From contig CAWARA010000016.1 of the NCBI GenBank assembly GCA_963784195.1, positions 62,001 through 126,000 of the forward strand: a stretch of 64,000 nt of DNA, read 5' to 3'. The position numbers and the translations under genes were made by a program. Positions within the stretch are counted from its first letter, which is position 1. Every line of letters begins with the position of its first letter. The notes below the pieces were generated by a model. That model was not told the origin of the DNA. It saw only the letters and a list, made by a program, of their open reading frames with translations, and ran no database searches. Positions 17,062-26,998 of this stretch are shown here, piece by piece. The stretch comes from CAVQAH01 sp963784195. GTDB lineage: Bacteria; Acidobacteriota; Vicinamibacteria; Vicinamibacterales; 2-12-FULL-66-21.

Positions 17062-18330
17062 ATGCTTACCAGGGCGTCATCCCTCATTTTGACCGCCGCG
17101 CTCGGCTCGGGCGCCGGGCTCTTCGTCCAGGCGGGCGGACACGCGTCGAACAGCCAGGACGCGACGACGTCGCGACCGGCCGCGAGTGCTGACGTGCGGA
17201 TTTCCGCCGGTCCTGTCGCTCGGCGGAATACCCCGGTCTCCTTCCCGATGCCCGCTACCGGCAACGGCGTGAGCTATGTCCTCACGGGCACGACAGGAAC
17301 GCTCCCCGTTCAGATCAGCGACGGCATGGCGTGGACGATCATTCCGGAACTCGGCGCCGGCGCAACAGCCACCTTCCAGTTGTCGGAAGTCACAGGCTCG
17401 CAGCGCGCAGCAAGCGCCGTCGCGGCCGACCGGCACGGCGACGACGTGCGCATCTCCTCAGGCAAACGGCCGATCGCCCAGTACGTCGGAGGCGCCGGCG
17501 TGCTTCCGGCCGGCGACATCAAACCGATCTTCCAACGCGGGGGATACATCCACCCGGTCCACACGCCTTCGGGCCGGATCGTCACCGCCGACTACCCGTC
17601 CGATCATCGGCACCACCATGGCGTCTGGTTCGCCTGGACGAGAGCGGTGTTTCAGGGTCGCGACACCGACTTCTGGAACATGGGTGATGCGAAGGGCCGC
17701 GTCGAATTCGAAGCCCTCGAGCACGCGCGCACCGGTCCCGTCCTCGCCGATCTCAAGGTCCGGCACCGCTACGTCGACCTGACGAGCGGGTCGCCCATCA
17801 CCGTGTTGCGGGAAGAATGGGGCACACGGTTCTTCGCCAGCGGGACGCAGAGTCCGTACTTCATGTTCGATATCGACGTCCGTCAGACCAACGTCGCCGC
17901 CGCTCCGCTGGTGCTGCCCGAGTATCACTACGGTGGCATTGCCCTTCGCGGCGCGGCCGACTTCGTTCCACTCGAGAACGCCGTCTTTCTGACATCCGAG
18001 GGAAAGGATCGTAAGACCGGTGATGCGGTGCCGAGCCGCTGGGCGTACATCGCCGGGACCGTAAATGGCGCGCGCGCCGGTCTCGCGATCCTCGCGCACT
18101 CGAAGAATTTCCGTGCGCCCGAGCCGATGCGTATCCATCCGACGGATCCGTACCTGTGCTACGTGCCCTCGAAAGCCGGTCCGTGGGAGATTCCCGTCAA
18201 GGGCACCCATACCGCGCAGTATCGTTTCGTTGCGTTCGACGGCAACCCCGAACCGGCAGAATTCGAGCGGCTGTGGCGCGACTACGTCGAGCCACCCACC
18301 GTAACGGTCACGCGCTCTCAGGCGAGGTAG
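17062..18330 (+). CDS. Secreted DUF6807 ('PmoA-like') family protein
   Basis: The 422-residue protein has a signal peptide (about residues 1-30) and a beta-rich body with the family motifs GGYIHPVHTPSGRIVTADYP, SDHRHHHGVWFAW and LPEYHYGGIALRG. The histidine cluster DHRHHHG looks like a metal or sugar site. Databases often call this family methane oxygenase PmoA, which is misleading: it is found in sugar-degradation loci of Planctomycetes and Acidobacteria. The function is unproven. It precedes a GH88-like hydrolase by 6 bp. A paralogue lies at 44851-45921. Confidence 0.8.
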   Translation: MLTRASSLILTAALGSGAGLFVQAGGHASNSQDATTSRPAASADVRISAGPVARRNTPVSFPMPATGNGVSYVLTGTTGTLPVQISDGMAWTIIPELGAGATATFQLSEVTGSQRAASAVAADRHGDDVRISSGKRPIAQYVGGAGVLPAGDIKPIFQRGGYIHPVHTPSGRIVTADYPSDHRHHHGVWFAWTRAVFQGRDTDFWNMGDAKGRVEFEALEHARTGPVLADLKVRHRYVDLTSGSPITVLREEWGTRFFASGTQSPYFMFDIDVRQTNVAAAPLVLPEYHYGGIALRGAADFVPLENAVFLTSEGKDRKTGDAVPSRWAYIAGTVNGARAGLAILAHSKNFRAPEPMRIHPTDPYLCYVPSKAGPWEIPVKGTHTAQYRFVAFDGNPEPAEFERLWRDYVEPPTVTVTRSQAR

Positions 18331-18336
18331 TCCGCG

Positions 18337-19707
18337 TTGAAGCGCGACCGTCACCGTTCGCCGGGCGATCTGTTGAAGAGCATCGACCGGATGTTCGACC
18401 ACTCGGCGGGCAAGATTCTCGCGCTCGAGAATCGATGGCAGCCTGCCGATGGCGCGCCCGTCTTCACGATCGGCGGACGGTATCATTCGCGGGGCTGGAC
18501 CGAGTGGACACAAGGGTTCCAGTTCGGCTCGGCCCTGCTGCAATTCGATGCGACCGATGACGGCGCGTTCCTCGAGCTCGGACGCTCCCGTACCGTCGAG
18601 CGCATGGCGCCACACCTCACGCACGTCGGCGTCCACGACCACGGTTTCAACAACGTCTCCACGTACGGCGCACTCTGGCGTTTGGCGCGCGAGGAGAGGT
18701 TCGAGGCGGAACCGTGGGAGGACCGTTTCTACGAACTTGCACTGCGGGTGAGCGGCGCCGTTCAGGCGAGACGATGGACCGACCTGCCGCGTGGCGGGTT
18801 CATCTATTCGTTCAACGGCGCGCATTCGCTGTTCGTGGATACGATCCGATCGCTCCGCGCGCTCGCGCTGTCGCATGCGCTCGGCCACAGGCTCTGCGGC
18901 GAACAGGATGCCTCGATCGATCTCCTCACACGGCTCGTCCAGCATGCGACGGCGACTGCGGAGTTCGCCATTTACTACGGGAAGGGCCGCGACGCTTACG
19001 ACGTGCGCGGACGCGTGGCACACGAGAGCATCTTCAATATCGCCAACGGCAGCTACCGCGGCCCCAACAGTCAGCAGGGATATTCGGCGCTGTCGACGTG
19101 GACGCGCGGCCTGGCCTGGGCGATGCTGGGGTTCGCAGAACAACTGGAGTTCATCGCCGTTCTGCCGAACAACGAGCTCGACACGCGAGGCGGGCGCGAG
19201 GCGATCAACAACGTCATGCTCGAGGCAGCTCGCGCGACCTGCGACTTCTACATCGAGTCGGCAACCGCCGCAGACGGCATCCCGTACTGGGACACAGGCG
19301 CTCCCGGTCTCGATGCGCTTGGCGATTGGCGCGCGAGGCCGGCCGATCCCTTCAACGATCGCGAGCCCGTCGACAGTTCAGCCGCCGCAATTGCCTGTCA
19401 GGGCCTGCTGCGTCTCGGCCACCTGCTCGGGCCGGCCAACGGCGATCGTTACGTCCAGGCGGGGCTGCAGGTGCTCGACGTCCTGCTCGACGAACGCGGA
19501 CCTTATCTCAGCACCGATGGCGGACACGAAGGCTTGCTGTTGCACGCCATCTACCATCGGCCGATGGGCTGGGATTTCGTCCCGCCCGGTGCCGCGATTC
19601 CCCGCGGCGAGAGCTGTCAATGGGGTGACTACCATCTGCGTGAGTCGGCGCTGTACGTCCGGCGCCTCGCGACCGGTCAACCGTATCTGAAGTTCTTCGC
19701 CACATGA
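18337..19707 (+). CDS. GH88-like unsaturated glucuronyl/galacturonyl hydrolase
   Basis: The 456-residue alpha/alpha-barrel protein shows the GH88 hallmarks. These are HVGVHDHGFNNVSTYGALWR (the HDxGF motif with the catalytic Asp), LSTWTRGLAWAMLGFAE, PVDSSAAAIACQGLLRLG, GGHEGLLLHAIYH and CQWGDYHLRESALYVRR. The family hydrates and cleaves unsaturated uronyl residues left by polysaccharide lyases. No signal peptide is visible, so it would act in the cytoplasm. The probable start is a TTG. The next gene overlaps its stop by four bases. The second catalytic Asp is less obvious. Confidence 0.82.
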   Translation: MKRDRHRSPGDLLKSIDRMFDHSAGKILALENRWQPADGAPVFTIGGRYHSRGWTEWTQGFQFGSALLQFDATDDGAFLELGRSRTVERMAPHLTHVGVHDHGFNNVSTYGALWRLAREERFEAEPWEDRFYELALRVSGAVQARRWTDLPRGGFIYSFNGAHSLFVDTIRSLRALALSHALGHRLCGEQDASIDLLTRLVQHATATAEFAIYYGKGRDAYDVRGRVAHESIFNIANGSYRGPNSQQGYSALSTWTRGLAWAMLGFAEQLEFIAVLPNNELDTRGGREAINNVMLEAARATCDFYIESATAADGIPYWDTGAPGLDALGDWRARPADPFNDREPVDSSAAAIACQGLLRLGHLLGPANGDRYVQAGLQVLDVLLDERGPYLSTDGGHEGLLLHAIYHRPMGWDFVPPGAAIPRGESCQWGDYHLRESALYVRRLATGQPYLKFFAT

Positions 19708-20499
19708 CGTCAACGGCCACTCGCCAGCCGGCGCGTCGTGTCGCGCTCGTGACCGGCGGCACGCGCGGCATCGGGCTCGGAATCGCGCATGCGCTCGCGC
19801 ACGAGGGGTGGCACCTCGCGCTCTGCGGCGTCCGTCCGCCAGGCGGACGTCGACCCCATCGTCAGCGACCTCACTGCTCTGGGCATCGACGTGCACTATT
19901 CGCAGGCTGATATCGCCGACCCTCAGGCACGCACGCGGCTCCTCGCTGCCTCGAGCGATGCGCTCGGGCCAATCACCGCGCTGGTCAACAACGCAGGACG
20001 CGCGCCACGGGTCCGTGCAGATATCCTGGACGCCGCGGAACCCGATTTCGAACAGCTGCTGCGGACGAACCTTCAGGGCCCCTACTTTCTGACGCAGACG
20101 GTGGCCCGGCAGCTGATGATGCAGAAGCCCGATCGTGACCCGTCCGCCGCCATCGTCTTCATCACATCGGTCTCGTCAGAAGCGGCGTCGATCAACCGAG
20201 GCGACTACTGCATCAGCAAAGCGGGCCTGAGCATGGCTGCGCGATTGTTCGCGCTGCGGCTCGCACCTGAAGGAATCCCGGTCTACGAAGTCAGGCCGGG
20301 AATCGTCGCCACCGACATGACCGCAGGAGTGCGCGAGACGTACGACCAGCGAATCCAGAATGGCCTCGTTCCAGAAGGCCGATGGGGACAAGCCGCCGAC
20401 GTCGGCCGCGTCGTCGCGACGCTGCTGCGCGGCGACATGCCGTACGCAACAGGAACCGTCATTCATGTGGACGGCGGGCTGTCGATACCGAGGCTCTAA
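19704..20499 (+). CDS. SDR-family oxidoreductase; one-base frameshift
   Basis: The start at 19704 overlaps the GH88-like stop (ATGA). The N-terminus, RRVALVTGGTRGIGLGIAHA, is the Rossmann loop. Near 19838-19841 one extra C shifts the frame. Removing it gives LCGVRPQADVDPIVSDLTAL and a 264-residue protein with NNAGRAPR, the catalytic YCISK and HVDGGLSIPRL. It would oxidise or reduce a sugar or uronate intermediate released by the hydrolase. It is otherwise complete. Confidence 0.83.
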
Positions 20500-20575
20500 C
20501 TACGCCAACTCCCCGCCTTCGCCGGTCTAAATGGTTAGCGTCTCAACTCCAAGACCTCTCTCAGCGGGTCGACTC

Positions 20576-20668
20576 CGCGAAGATCTGCGTCCCGTTACAT
20601 CGCTGAGATCCACAAAGATCCGCGTCCCGTTACACGCCGAGATCCGCAAAGATCCGCGTCCCGTGTGG
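20576..20668 (+). repeat. Short direct repeats in a 228-bp spacer
   Basis: A unit of 34-35 bp built on GATCCGCGTCCCGTTACA and GCTGAGATCCGCAAA occurs about two and a half times (20582-20616, 20617-20650, then a partial copy). The spacer separates the SDR and M24-fold genes and holds no other recognisable feature. Confidence 0.7.
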
Positions 20669-20727
20669 ATCAGCGTGTCGCATCAGCGGTAACGGCAGAC
20701 CCGTAGCGGCACGCTCCGCGGTGGCGT

Positions 20728-21870
20728 ATGGTGGGACCGATGACCCCGGAGCGGTGTACGGAGATCGCTGAAAAGAGCGCTCGTCTGGTACGGCTTGCCG
20801 AGGCGGCGCAGCTCCGTGGAATCCTGCTGGCAACCCAGCCCAACTTCTCCTGGGTCACAGGTGGTCTGACCAATCGCATCGACGGCTCCCGGGAGTCCGG
20901 CAATGGCGCCCTCCTCTTCACCGTGGACGGCGGCCGGTACGTCGTCGCCAATACGATCGAGAATCCGCGGCTGGCGACTGAAGCGCTGGTGGGAGCGGGG
21001 TTCGAGTCGATCGAGTATGGATGGACCGAGGAGCGGGCCGACCCCGCGCTCCCGGTACGCCTGTCGATTGACGCGGCGGGCGGACCGATTGGCAGCGACA
21101 TGCCGCTGGCCGGCGCTGTCTCGCTCGAGCAGGAGATCTCGCGGCTGCGCGCGCCGTTGACGCGGTTGGAACTGCAGCGATATCGGGAGCTTGGCGCAGC
21201 GGTGGGATGCACGATCGGTGCAGTGGCTCGAGCGGTCGACGTCGGCGCAACGGAACAGGACGTTGCAGGGCTACTGACCAGCGCGCTCGCGCCGCTGCAG
21301 ATCCGGCCGGTCGTTCTGCTCGTCGCCGCCGACGATCGGATTGCCCGCTATCGCCACCCGACGCCGACGTTGGCGCGCTGGACTCGGCGCCTCATGATCG
21401 CCACCTGCGCCGAACGCGGAGGCCTCATCGTAGCGGCGTCACGACTGGTGCACATCGGCGGCCCGGACGCCGAGCTGACGAGGCGCACGCGCGCCGCTGC
21501 GCTGACCTATGCGACGCTTCTTCGTGCGACACGCGCAGGCGCGACCGGTGCGCGTCTCTTCGAAGCCGCCGTGTCCGGGTACGCCGCTGCGGGGTTCCCT
21601 GGCGAGGAGCGCCTGCACCATCAGGGCGGCGCCATCGGCTACCGCCCGCGCGAGTGGGTGGCGCATCCGTATTCGGACGATGTCGTCACACCGCCACAGG
21701 CGTTCGCGTGGAACCCGACCGTCACTGGTACGAAGATCGAAGAATCCTGCATCGTCCATCAGGACGGCCGCATCGTCGCCCTGACCAGCAGTCCGGAATG
21801 GCCGGGTATCGAGGTGGACGTCAACGGCCAGCTGGTGACCGTCCCTGACGTCCTGATCAGAACCAACTGA
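20728..21870 (+). CDS. M24-fold (creatinase/aminopeptidase P-like) protein
   Basis: The 380-residue protein has an N-terminal creatinase-like domain (GILLATQPNFSWVTGGL) and a pita-bread C-domain (LERYRELG-type helix, then HHQGGAIGYRPREWVAHP and IEESCIVHQDG). One His and one Glu of the metal site seem present. The usual Asp pair is not visible at RYRHPTPTLARWTRRLM, so it may not be a metallopeptidase. The start could instead be the ATG at 20740. It follows the GH88/SDR genes, and its substrate is unknown. Confidence 0.7.
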   Translation: MVGPMTPERCTEIAEKSARLVRLAEAAQLRGILLATQPNFSWVTGGLTNRIDGSRESGNGALLFTVDGGRYVVANTIENPRLATEALVGAGFESIEYGWTEERADPALPVRLSIDAAGGPIGSDMPLAGAVSLEQEISRLRAPLTRLELQRYRELGAAVGCTIGAVARAVDVGATEQDVAGLLTSALAPLQIRPVVLLVAADDRIARYRHPTPTLARWTRRLMIATCAERGGLIVAASRLVHIGGPDAELTRRTRAAALTYATLLRATRAGATGARLFEAAVSGYAAAGFPGEERLHHQGGAIGYRPREWVAHPYSDDVVTPPQAFAWNPTVTGTKIEESCIVHQDGRIVALTSSPEWPGIEVDVNGQLVTVPDVLIRTN

Positions 21871-21961
21871 ACCCGAGAGCGAAGGCTGCAAACAGCTATT
21901 TCGCTGCTCCCTCCTGTTAATGGCCGGACTCGCCTGTTTGCCTGCCTTCGCTCTCTCCCGA

Positions 21962-24900
21962 TCAGAACAATAGACGCGCGCCGAATTGAAGCTGCCGCGG
22001 CCGGCCCGTCATCGACGTAATCCGGCCGACGCTCGCCGGGACGTCGATCGCGGCGAACGGCCGGATTCCCGAGGTTGATGTGATTGAAGACGTTGAATGC
22101 CTCCATCCGGAACCTGCAGATCCATGTTGGCGGCGAACCGGATGTTCTTCTGCAGCCCCAGATCCACGTTCCAGTAACCCGGCGCGCGAAGGATGTTGCG
22201 GCGGGTATCGCCGAAAGCGCGGAGCGGGAATCGGCAAAGGCCGCGACGTTGAACCACCGCTCGGGCGAGGGGTCGTCCACGTTCGGATCGCCGACGAGGT
22301 TCGGCCGCGCGTAATTGTTCTGGCCGATGTTGGCTGGATCGCCTCCGACCGTCGGCGTGAACGGCTGGCCGGAGCGTGTCAGCAGCATCCAGTTGAGCTG
22401 CCAGTTCCCGAGAATGTAGGACGTCATCCCTTCATTGAGCCAACGCTTGCCTCGACCAAAGGGCAGCTCCCAGACGGTCGACCACGTCAGCAGGTGCGGA
22501 ATGTCGTAGCCGGACCGGCCGCGGTTCGAGTCGATATCCCAGTAGTTCTGCACGCCTCCGGCGCCGCCGCCGATTCCGTTCTCGACGTTGAACCATCCGC
22601 TGCTCGTGTCCTCGGACTTCGACCAGGTGTAGGACAGATTGCTGGCGATGTCGCCGGAGAATCTCCTCTGCAACCGGAGCTGCAGTGCGCGGTACTCCGA
22701 CATGCCGATGTCGTCCGAGTAGGTGAACGTTCCGTCGATGTGCGGCCACGGGCGCAGCTGGTTCCGTTCAGCGGGCGTCAGAGCGCGCGTTCCGATCGAA
22801 CGCCGGCACCGCCGGTGACGACGCCTTACCGGCGTACTCCATCCGGCCGTTGTAGCTGCCGACGTATGCGGCTGCCACCATCGTGTCGCGCGTGATCTCG
22901 CGCTGGAGCTCCACGTGCCACTGGTGCGAATAGCCGTTCTTGCGATCCGGATCGTTGAAGAAGCCGGTGCTGTTCCAAGGTGCGGGCCGGGGCGCCAGGA
23001 ACGGCAGCGACGCTACGTCGTCGACTCTCGTGATGGTTCCGCCGGTCGTGTTGATGGTGCCGGTGTCGATCCCCGAGAACTGCGGCCAGCCCCAGCTCTC
23101 GAACTGGTGCTGCCCGTACTGGCTCCTCGACACCATCGAGTCCCACATGAGCGCGTAGCCCGTTCGCAGGACCATCCGATCGTTGACCTGCCAGGCCACA
23201 CCAACACGCGGACCCCAGTTGTCCGTAATCGGCTTCAGGAGGGAATTGGTTTCGCCCGTGGCGCGGATGTACTGATTGAATGGGATCTGGCTGAGAGGGG
23301 CTGGGAGGCAGGGCGGCGGCCCTCCGGCACAGACCCCAGGCATTTCCTCGAGTCCAATGAGCCACTCCCCGGTCTTCATGTCGGGACCGCTCTGGAATCC
23401 GTAGTCCCCGACAGCCCGAGTGACATAGTCGTAGCGCAGCCCGTACGTGAACGTGAGGTTCGGCTTCATCGACCATTGATCCTGGACGTAGCCAGACAGC
23501 GTGGAGGTATGGAAGTCGATGTAGCCCGAGATCGGGCACGAAAGCGCGAATCTGCGTCGGCAGGCCCAGCAGCGCGGACGCCAGCGGATCGCCGGTCGTG
23601 GCAGTCGCTTGCGGGCTGCGAGTCGCCTCGTTGTTGAATAGCAGCTCGCCGAACTGGTTCCTCTGCAGGCGGGAGATCTGCAGCATCTGGAAGCCGAATT
23701 TGACGTTGTGCTTGCCGCGCAGCCAGGTCACGTCGGCGGCGGCGTTCCAGTTCGGGTTCCCGCGCGGTCGTGGTCCCTGCACGCCGAGCATGGGCATGCC
23801 GGTCCACGGATTGTCCAGACCGGACATCACATATCCGTAGAACTGATCCAGCTCGGGAAGATTGAGACTCTGCTGCGGCGCGACGCCCAACTCGTGCTGG
23901 AAGGGCGCGTCCTCGGTCGGCTGCGTCGCGAGGCCGCCCCGCACTTCGAGAACCATGGTTGGTGTGAAGCTGTGGAACCAGCCGCCGCCCCAGTTGCGAT
24001 TGATCGAATCAGGCTCCTGGAATCCCCGATCGCCCCTCGGAATGTACGCGTTGATGCGTCGTTCGGTCCAGCGGAAGAAGAGGTTATCGCTCGTCGAGAA
24101 GTGATGATCGATCCGCGCCTGGAACGAGTTCGAGTTGCTCTCCTGCTCCCGGGACGTTCCGGAAGTTGTCCCTGACGTTCCCCGGAATGTTCGGTTGGAC
24201 CATATAGGCACGGCAGGAACGCCTGCATCGTCGGCGAGATCAGGTGCTGCGGGATGACGTTCCCGGGAAGGGATCACGGACGGTTACGCCGCTCTCGGTT
24301 CGCGTCGTGTAGGGATTGAAGATGACGCGGTTGGTAGAACTTTGCGAGAAGTCTCCCGCCAGCTCCCGCTCGGTCGGCACGGTGATCGTCAGATTGAGAA
24401 AATCGCGATAGCGCCAGCCGTCGTACGAGGCGAAGAAGAACGTCTTGTTCTTGAAGATCGGGCCTCCGAGGTTTGCTCCGAACTGTCCTTGACGATACTC
24501 GGGTGGCTTGCTGACGGCGGCATCCCGGAAGGGATTGCGGGCGGCGAAATCTTCGTTGCGGAAGTAGCCGAAGGCGGAACCACCATAGCGGTTGGTCCCG
24601 GACTTCGAGATCATGTTGACCACGCCTCCGGTCACCCCGCCGAACTCCGCTTTGTCGCTCTGCGACTGCACTTTGAATTCCTGGAGCGAATCGATGTCAG
24701 GCAGGGCGACGTAGGTGCCGGCCCGCACGCTGGTGTTGATGATCCCGTCCATGTAGTAGACCTTGGAACGGTTCTGCTGTCCCTGAATCGACGCGTTGGC
24801 GATCATGCCGCCAGGAATGCCGGAGTTGCCCTCGATGCTGTTCACTGCGGTCTCGGCTCTGGGGGCCCTGTGCCGTCGAGATGGGATTGACACCGGGTGT

Positions 24901-25393
24901 GAGCAGCAGCAGCTGCGTGAAGTTCCGGCCCTGAAGCGGCAGGTCGCGGATCACTCGTTCCTGGACCACGTTCCCCAGTTCCGCCGATGACGTTTGTAGC
25001 AACTCAGACTGGCTCACGACGGTCGTGACCTCGGTGAGTCGCCCCGACCTGAAGGGTGACGTTCCGGCTCACCGCTTCGTTGACGCCGACCGAAAACGGG
25101 GTCACCTGAGCTTTGTTGAATCCAGTGAGCTCGATGGTCAGGTTGTAGGTTCCAGGCCGGACGTTCACGAACGAAAAGAATCCCGACTCGTTTGTCTGGC
25201 GCTCGACGACGACGCCGGTCGCCTCGCTGACGAGTCTGACGGTCGCTCCGGGCACCACGCCACCAGTAGAATCCTTGACGGTCCCGCTCACGCCTCCCAT
25301 GGAGGTCTGCGCGAGGGCCAGGGCGGGCAGGGTCAGAATGGCGAGGATGACTACCGTGATCGCGTACCGTAATCCCCACTTGCTAGACGACAT
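21962..25393 (-). pseudogene. Oar-like TonB-dependent receptor, disrupted by many frameshifts
   Basis: From the ATG at 25393 (upstream GGAGGAGGAG) the protein opens with a signal peptide and a carboxypeptidase-regulatory domain (GGVSGTVKDSTGGVVPGATV). A plug follows (LPLQGRNFTQLLLLTPGV), then a long beta-barrel ending QLQFGARLLF at 21962. Coding is spread over all three frames, with shifts near 25035, 24870, 24255, 24215, 24160, 23535, 22790, 22225, 22130 and 22050. Every segment still aligns to the family in order, giving about 1140 residues once repaired. No large deletion is seen, so it may be intact in the organism. Confidence 0.85.
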
Positions 25394-25539
25394 GTCGCTC
25401 CTCCTCCTCGATGTGTTCCGCATTGCTGGACACGAAGCACCCGGCTGCAGGTCGCCATCCCGTGGAGAGCGCCGGGGTCCGGGGTGAGCAGGCCTCGACC
25501 GGCGTTCAGGCAGTCTGATAGCATGGCTTAACCGCTAAA

Positions 25540-25553
25540 GTAAACAGGTTTAC
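25540..25553. promoter_or_regulatory. Candidate LacI-family operator
   Basis: GTAAACAGGTTTAC has perfect 6-base arms around a 2-base centre, matching the GTAAAC...GTTTAC form common for LacI/CcpA-type operators. It lies in the 194-bp divergent region between the LacI gene and the TonB receptor gene and could control both. Confidence 0.55.
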
Positions 25554-25587
25554 CGTTACAGTTGACGGAAGGGAGTGGCCCTGGAGC

Positions 25588-26628
25588 ATGACGCCGACCA
25601 CCATGAAACGGATCGCCGCAGAGCTCGGCGTCTCCATCACGACCGTTTCAAAGGTCCTGAACGATCAGCCCGATATCGGCCAGACGACGAGGGCCAGGGT
25701 GCTGGCCAAGGTCGAGGAGCTGGGCTACCGGCCGAACGCTGTCGCGCGCAGCCTGTCCCTCCGCCGCACCCACACCCTCGGCGTGGTCATCCCGGACCTG
25801 ATGCACTCGTTCTTTGTCGAGATCGTGGCCGGAATCGAGTCCGTGATGAGCGCACGGGGGTACGGCCTCCTGCTCTGCAGCTCTGGCGAGAACGCGCGAA
25901 AGGAACGATCGGAGCTCGAGATGCTTCGCGCCCGTCAGGTCGACGGCATCGTCCTCGCCTCGGCGCACGCGTCAGGAAACACCGACCTCTTGAAGCAGAT
26001 CACCGCGCTCGGGTGCGCGCTCGTCATGATCGACCGTGACGACCACGCCCGAATCCGTTGCCACCGCGTGCTCACCGACGATGTGCAGGTGGGCCGGCTG
26101 GCAACGGCCCACCTCGCGACGCAAGGCCGGCGCGCCATTGCCCACATCGGCGGCCCACCGATCGTCCATGCGCGGCGGCGCGAGCAGGGATACTCGGCCG
26201 CCCTGGCCGATCATGGGCTCGAGTCGCGGCCGGAATGGATCGTTCGCGCCGGCTTCATGGAGGCCGACGGGTACCGCGCGATGAAGGAGTTGCTGACGCT
26301 CAAGCCACGGATCGATGCCGTTTTTGCCGCAAATGACCCGGCGGCGATTGGCGCGATGAAGGCGATTTGGGAAGCAGGCAAGAAGGTGCCGAAGGACATC
26401 GCGGTCGTTGGGGCGGGCGATGTCGCGCACGGTGACCTGCTGCGCGTGCCGCTCACGACGGTCAGCTGGTCCAAGGAGGAACTCGGCCGCCGCGCGGCGG
26501 AGCTGCTGCTCGGTCAGATCGGCATGCAGAACGGACCCGGCGGCAGGACCAATGGCCAGTTCAAGCGGGTTATCATCCCGCCTCGGCTGGTCGTTCGCGA
26601 GTCGTGTGGCAGCGGTAACGGATCCTGA
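25588..26628 (+). CDS. LacI-family transcriptional regulator
   Basis: The 346-residue protein has an N-terminal LacI helix-turn-helix (MKRIAAELGVSITTVSKVLN) with its hinge helix (RPNAVARSLSLRRT). The sugar-binding core is GVVIPDLMHSFFVEIVAGIE, then VDGIVLAS, VFAANDPAAIGAMKA and VPKDIAVVGAGD. It would repress sugar-uptake genes until an effector binds. The divergent TonB receptor and the shared palindrome at 25540 suggest local control. It is complete and undisturbed. Confidence 0.93.
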   Translation: MTPTTMKRIAAELGVSITTVSKVLNDQPDIGQTTRARVLAKVEELGYRPNAVARSLSLRRTHTLGVVIPDLMHSFFVEIVAGIESVMSARGYGLLLCSSGENARKERSELEMLRARQVDGIVLASAHASGNTDLLKQITALGCALVMIDRDDHARIRCHRVLTDDVQVGRLATAHLATQGRRAIAHIGGPPIVHARRREQGYSAALADHGLESRPEWIVRAGFMEADGYRAMKELLTLKPRIDAVFAANDPAAIGAMKAIWEAGKKVPKDIAVVGAGDVAHGDLLRVPLTTVSWSKEELGRRAAELLLGQIGMQNGPGGRTNGQFKRVIIPPRLVVRESCGSGNGS

Positions 26629-26654
26629 CTTCCCTATTTGAGCTGGAATTGCGA

Positions 26655-26980
26655 ACACTTGAGTCTGGGACGGAGGGGACGGAGGGAACGGAAAGGGCTT
26701 TAACTCGGAGAAACAGAGACACGGAGGCTTTTGGTTGGACCTCATCTTGGGCACCGGCCGATGCCGGCCCGGCCATCGGCCGGGCCGTGGTGATCGACTG
26801 CTCCCCGGACACACGAGCCACGGAGCGAAAGTCAGCGTGGCTCGCGTGTCCGGGGAGTCAGTCGATCGCCACGCCGCGCAAGCGCGGCGGCATCGGCGCA
26901 CCCAGCTGACCGTTCTCCGTGACTCCGTTTCTCCGAGTTAAAGCTTGTTCCGTTCCCTCCGTACCTCCGTAACCTCCCAT
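26655..26980. repeat. Inverted word-array element, copy 2 (core inverted relative to copy 1)
   Basis: The 370-bp spacer between the LacI gene and the next gene is mostly this element. The left flank reads GGACGGAGGGAACGGAAAGG and AACTCGGAGAAACAGAGACA; the right flank is its reverse complement. The core at 26757-26897 is the reverse complement of the copy 1 core. The outer arms GCCGATGCC/GGCATCGGC and the small hairpins are kept. The long central hairpin has different bases but is still paired. The element ends about 19 bp before the next start codon. Confidence 0.85.
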
Positions 26981-26998
26981 CCCATCAAGGGGATACAC

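Noticed and set aside
17062..18330. Methane or particulate oxygenase subunit (a common database label for DUF6807)
   Set aside because: It is a soluble secreted beta protein without the membrane helices of PmoA, and its context is saccharide degradation.
17458..19143. Long minus-strand reading frame of 561 codons
   Set aside because: It is antisense to the DUF6807 and GH88-like genes, is rich in Arg/Gly/Ala with no domain pattern, and reflects high GC third positions.
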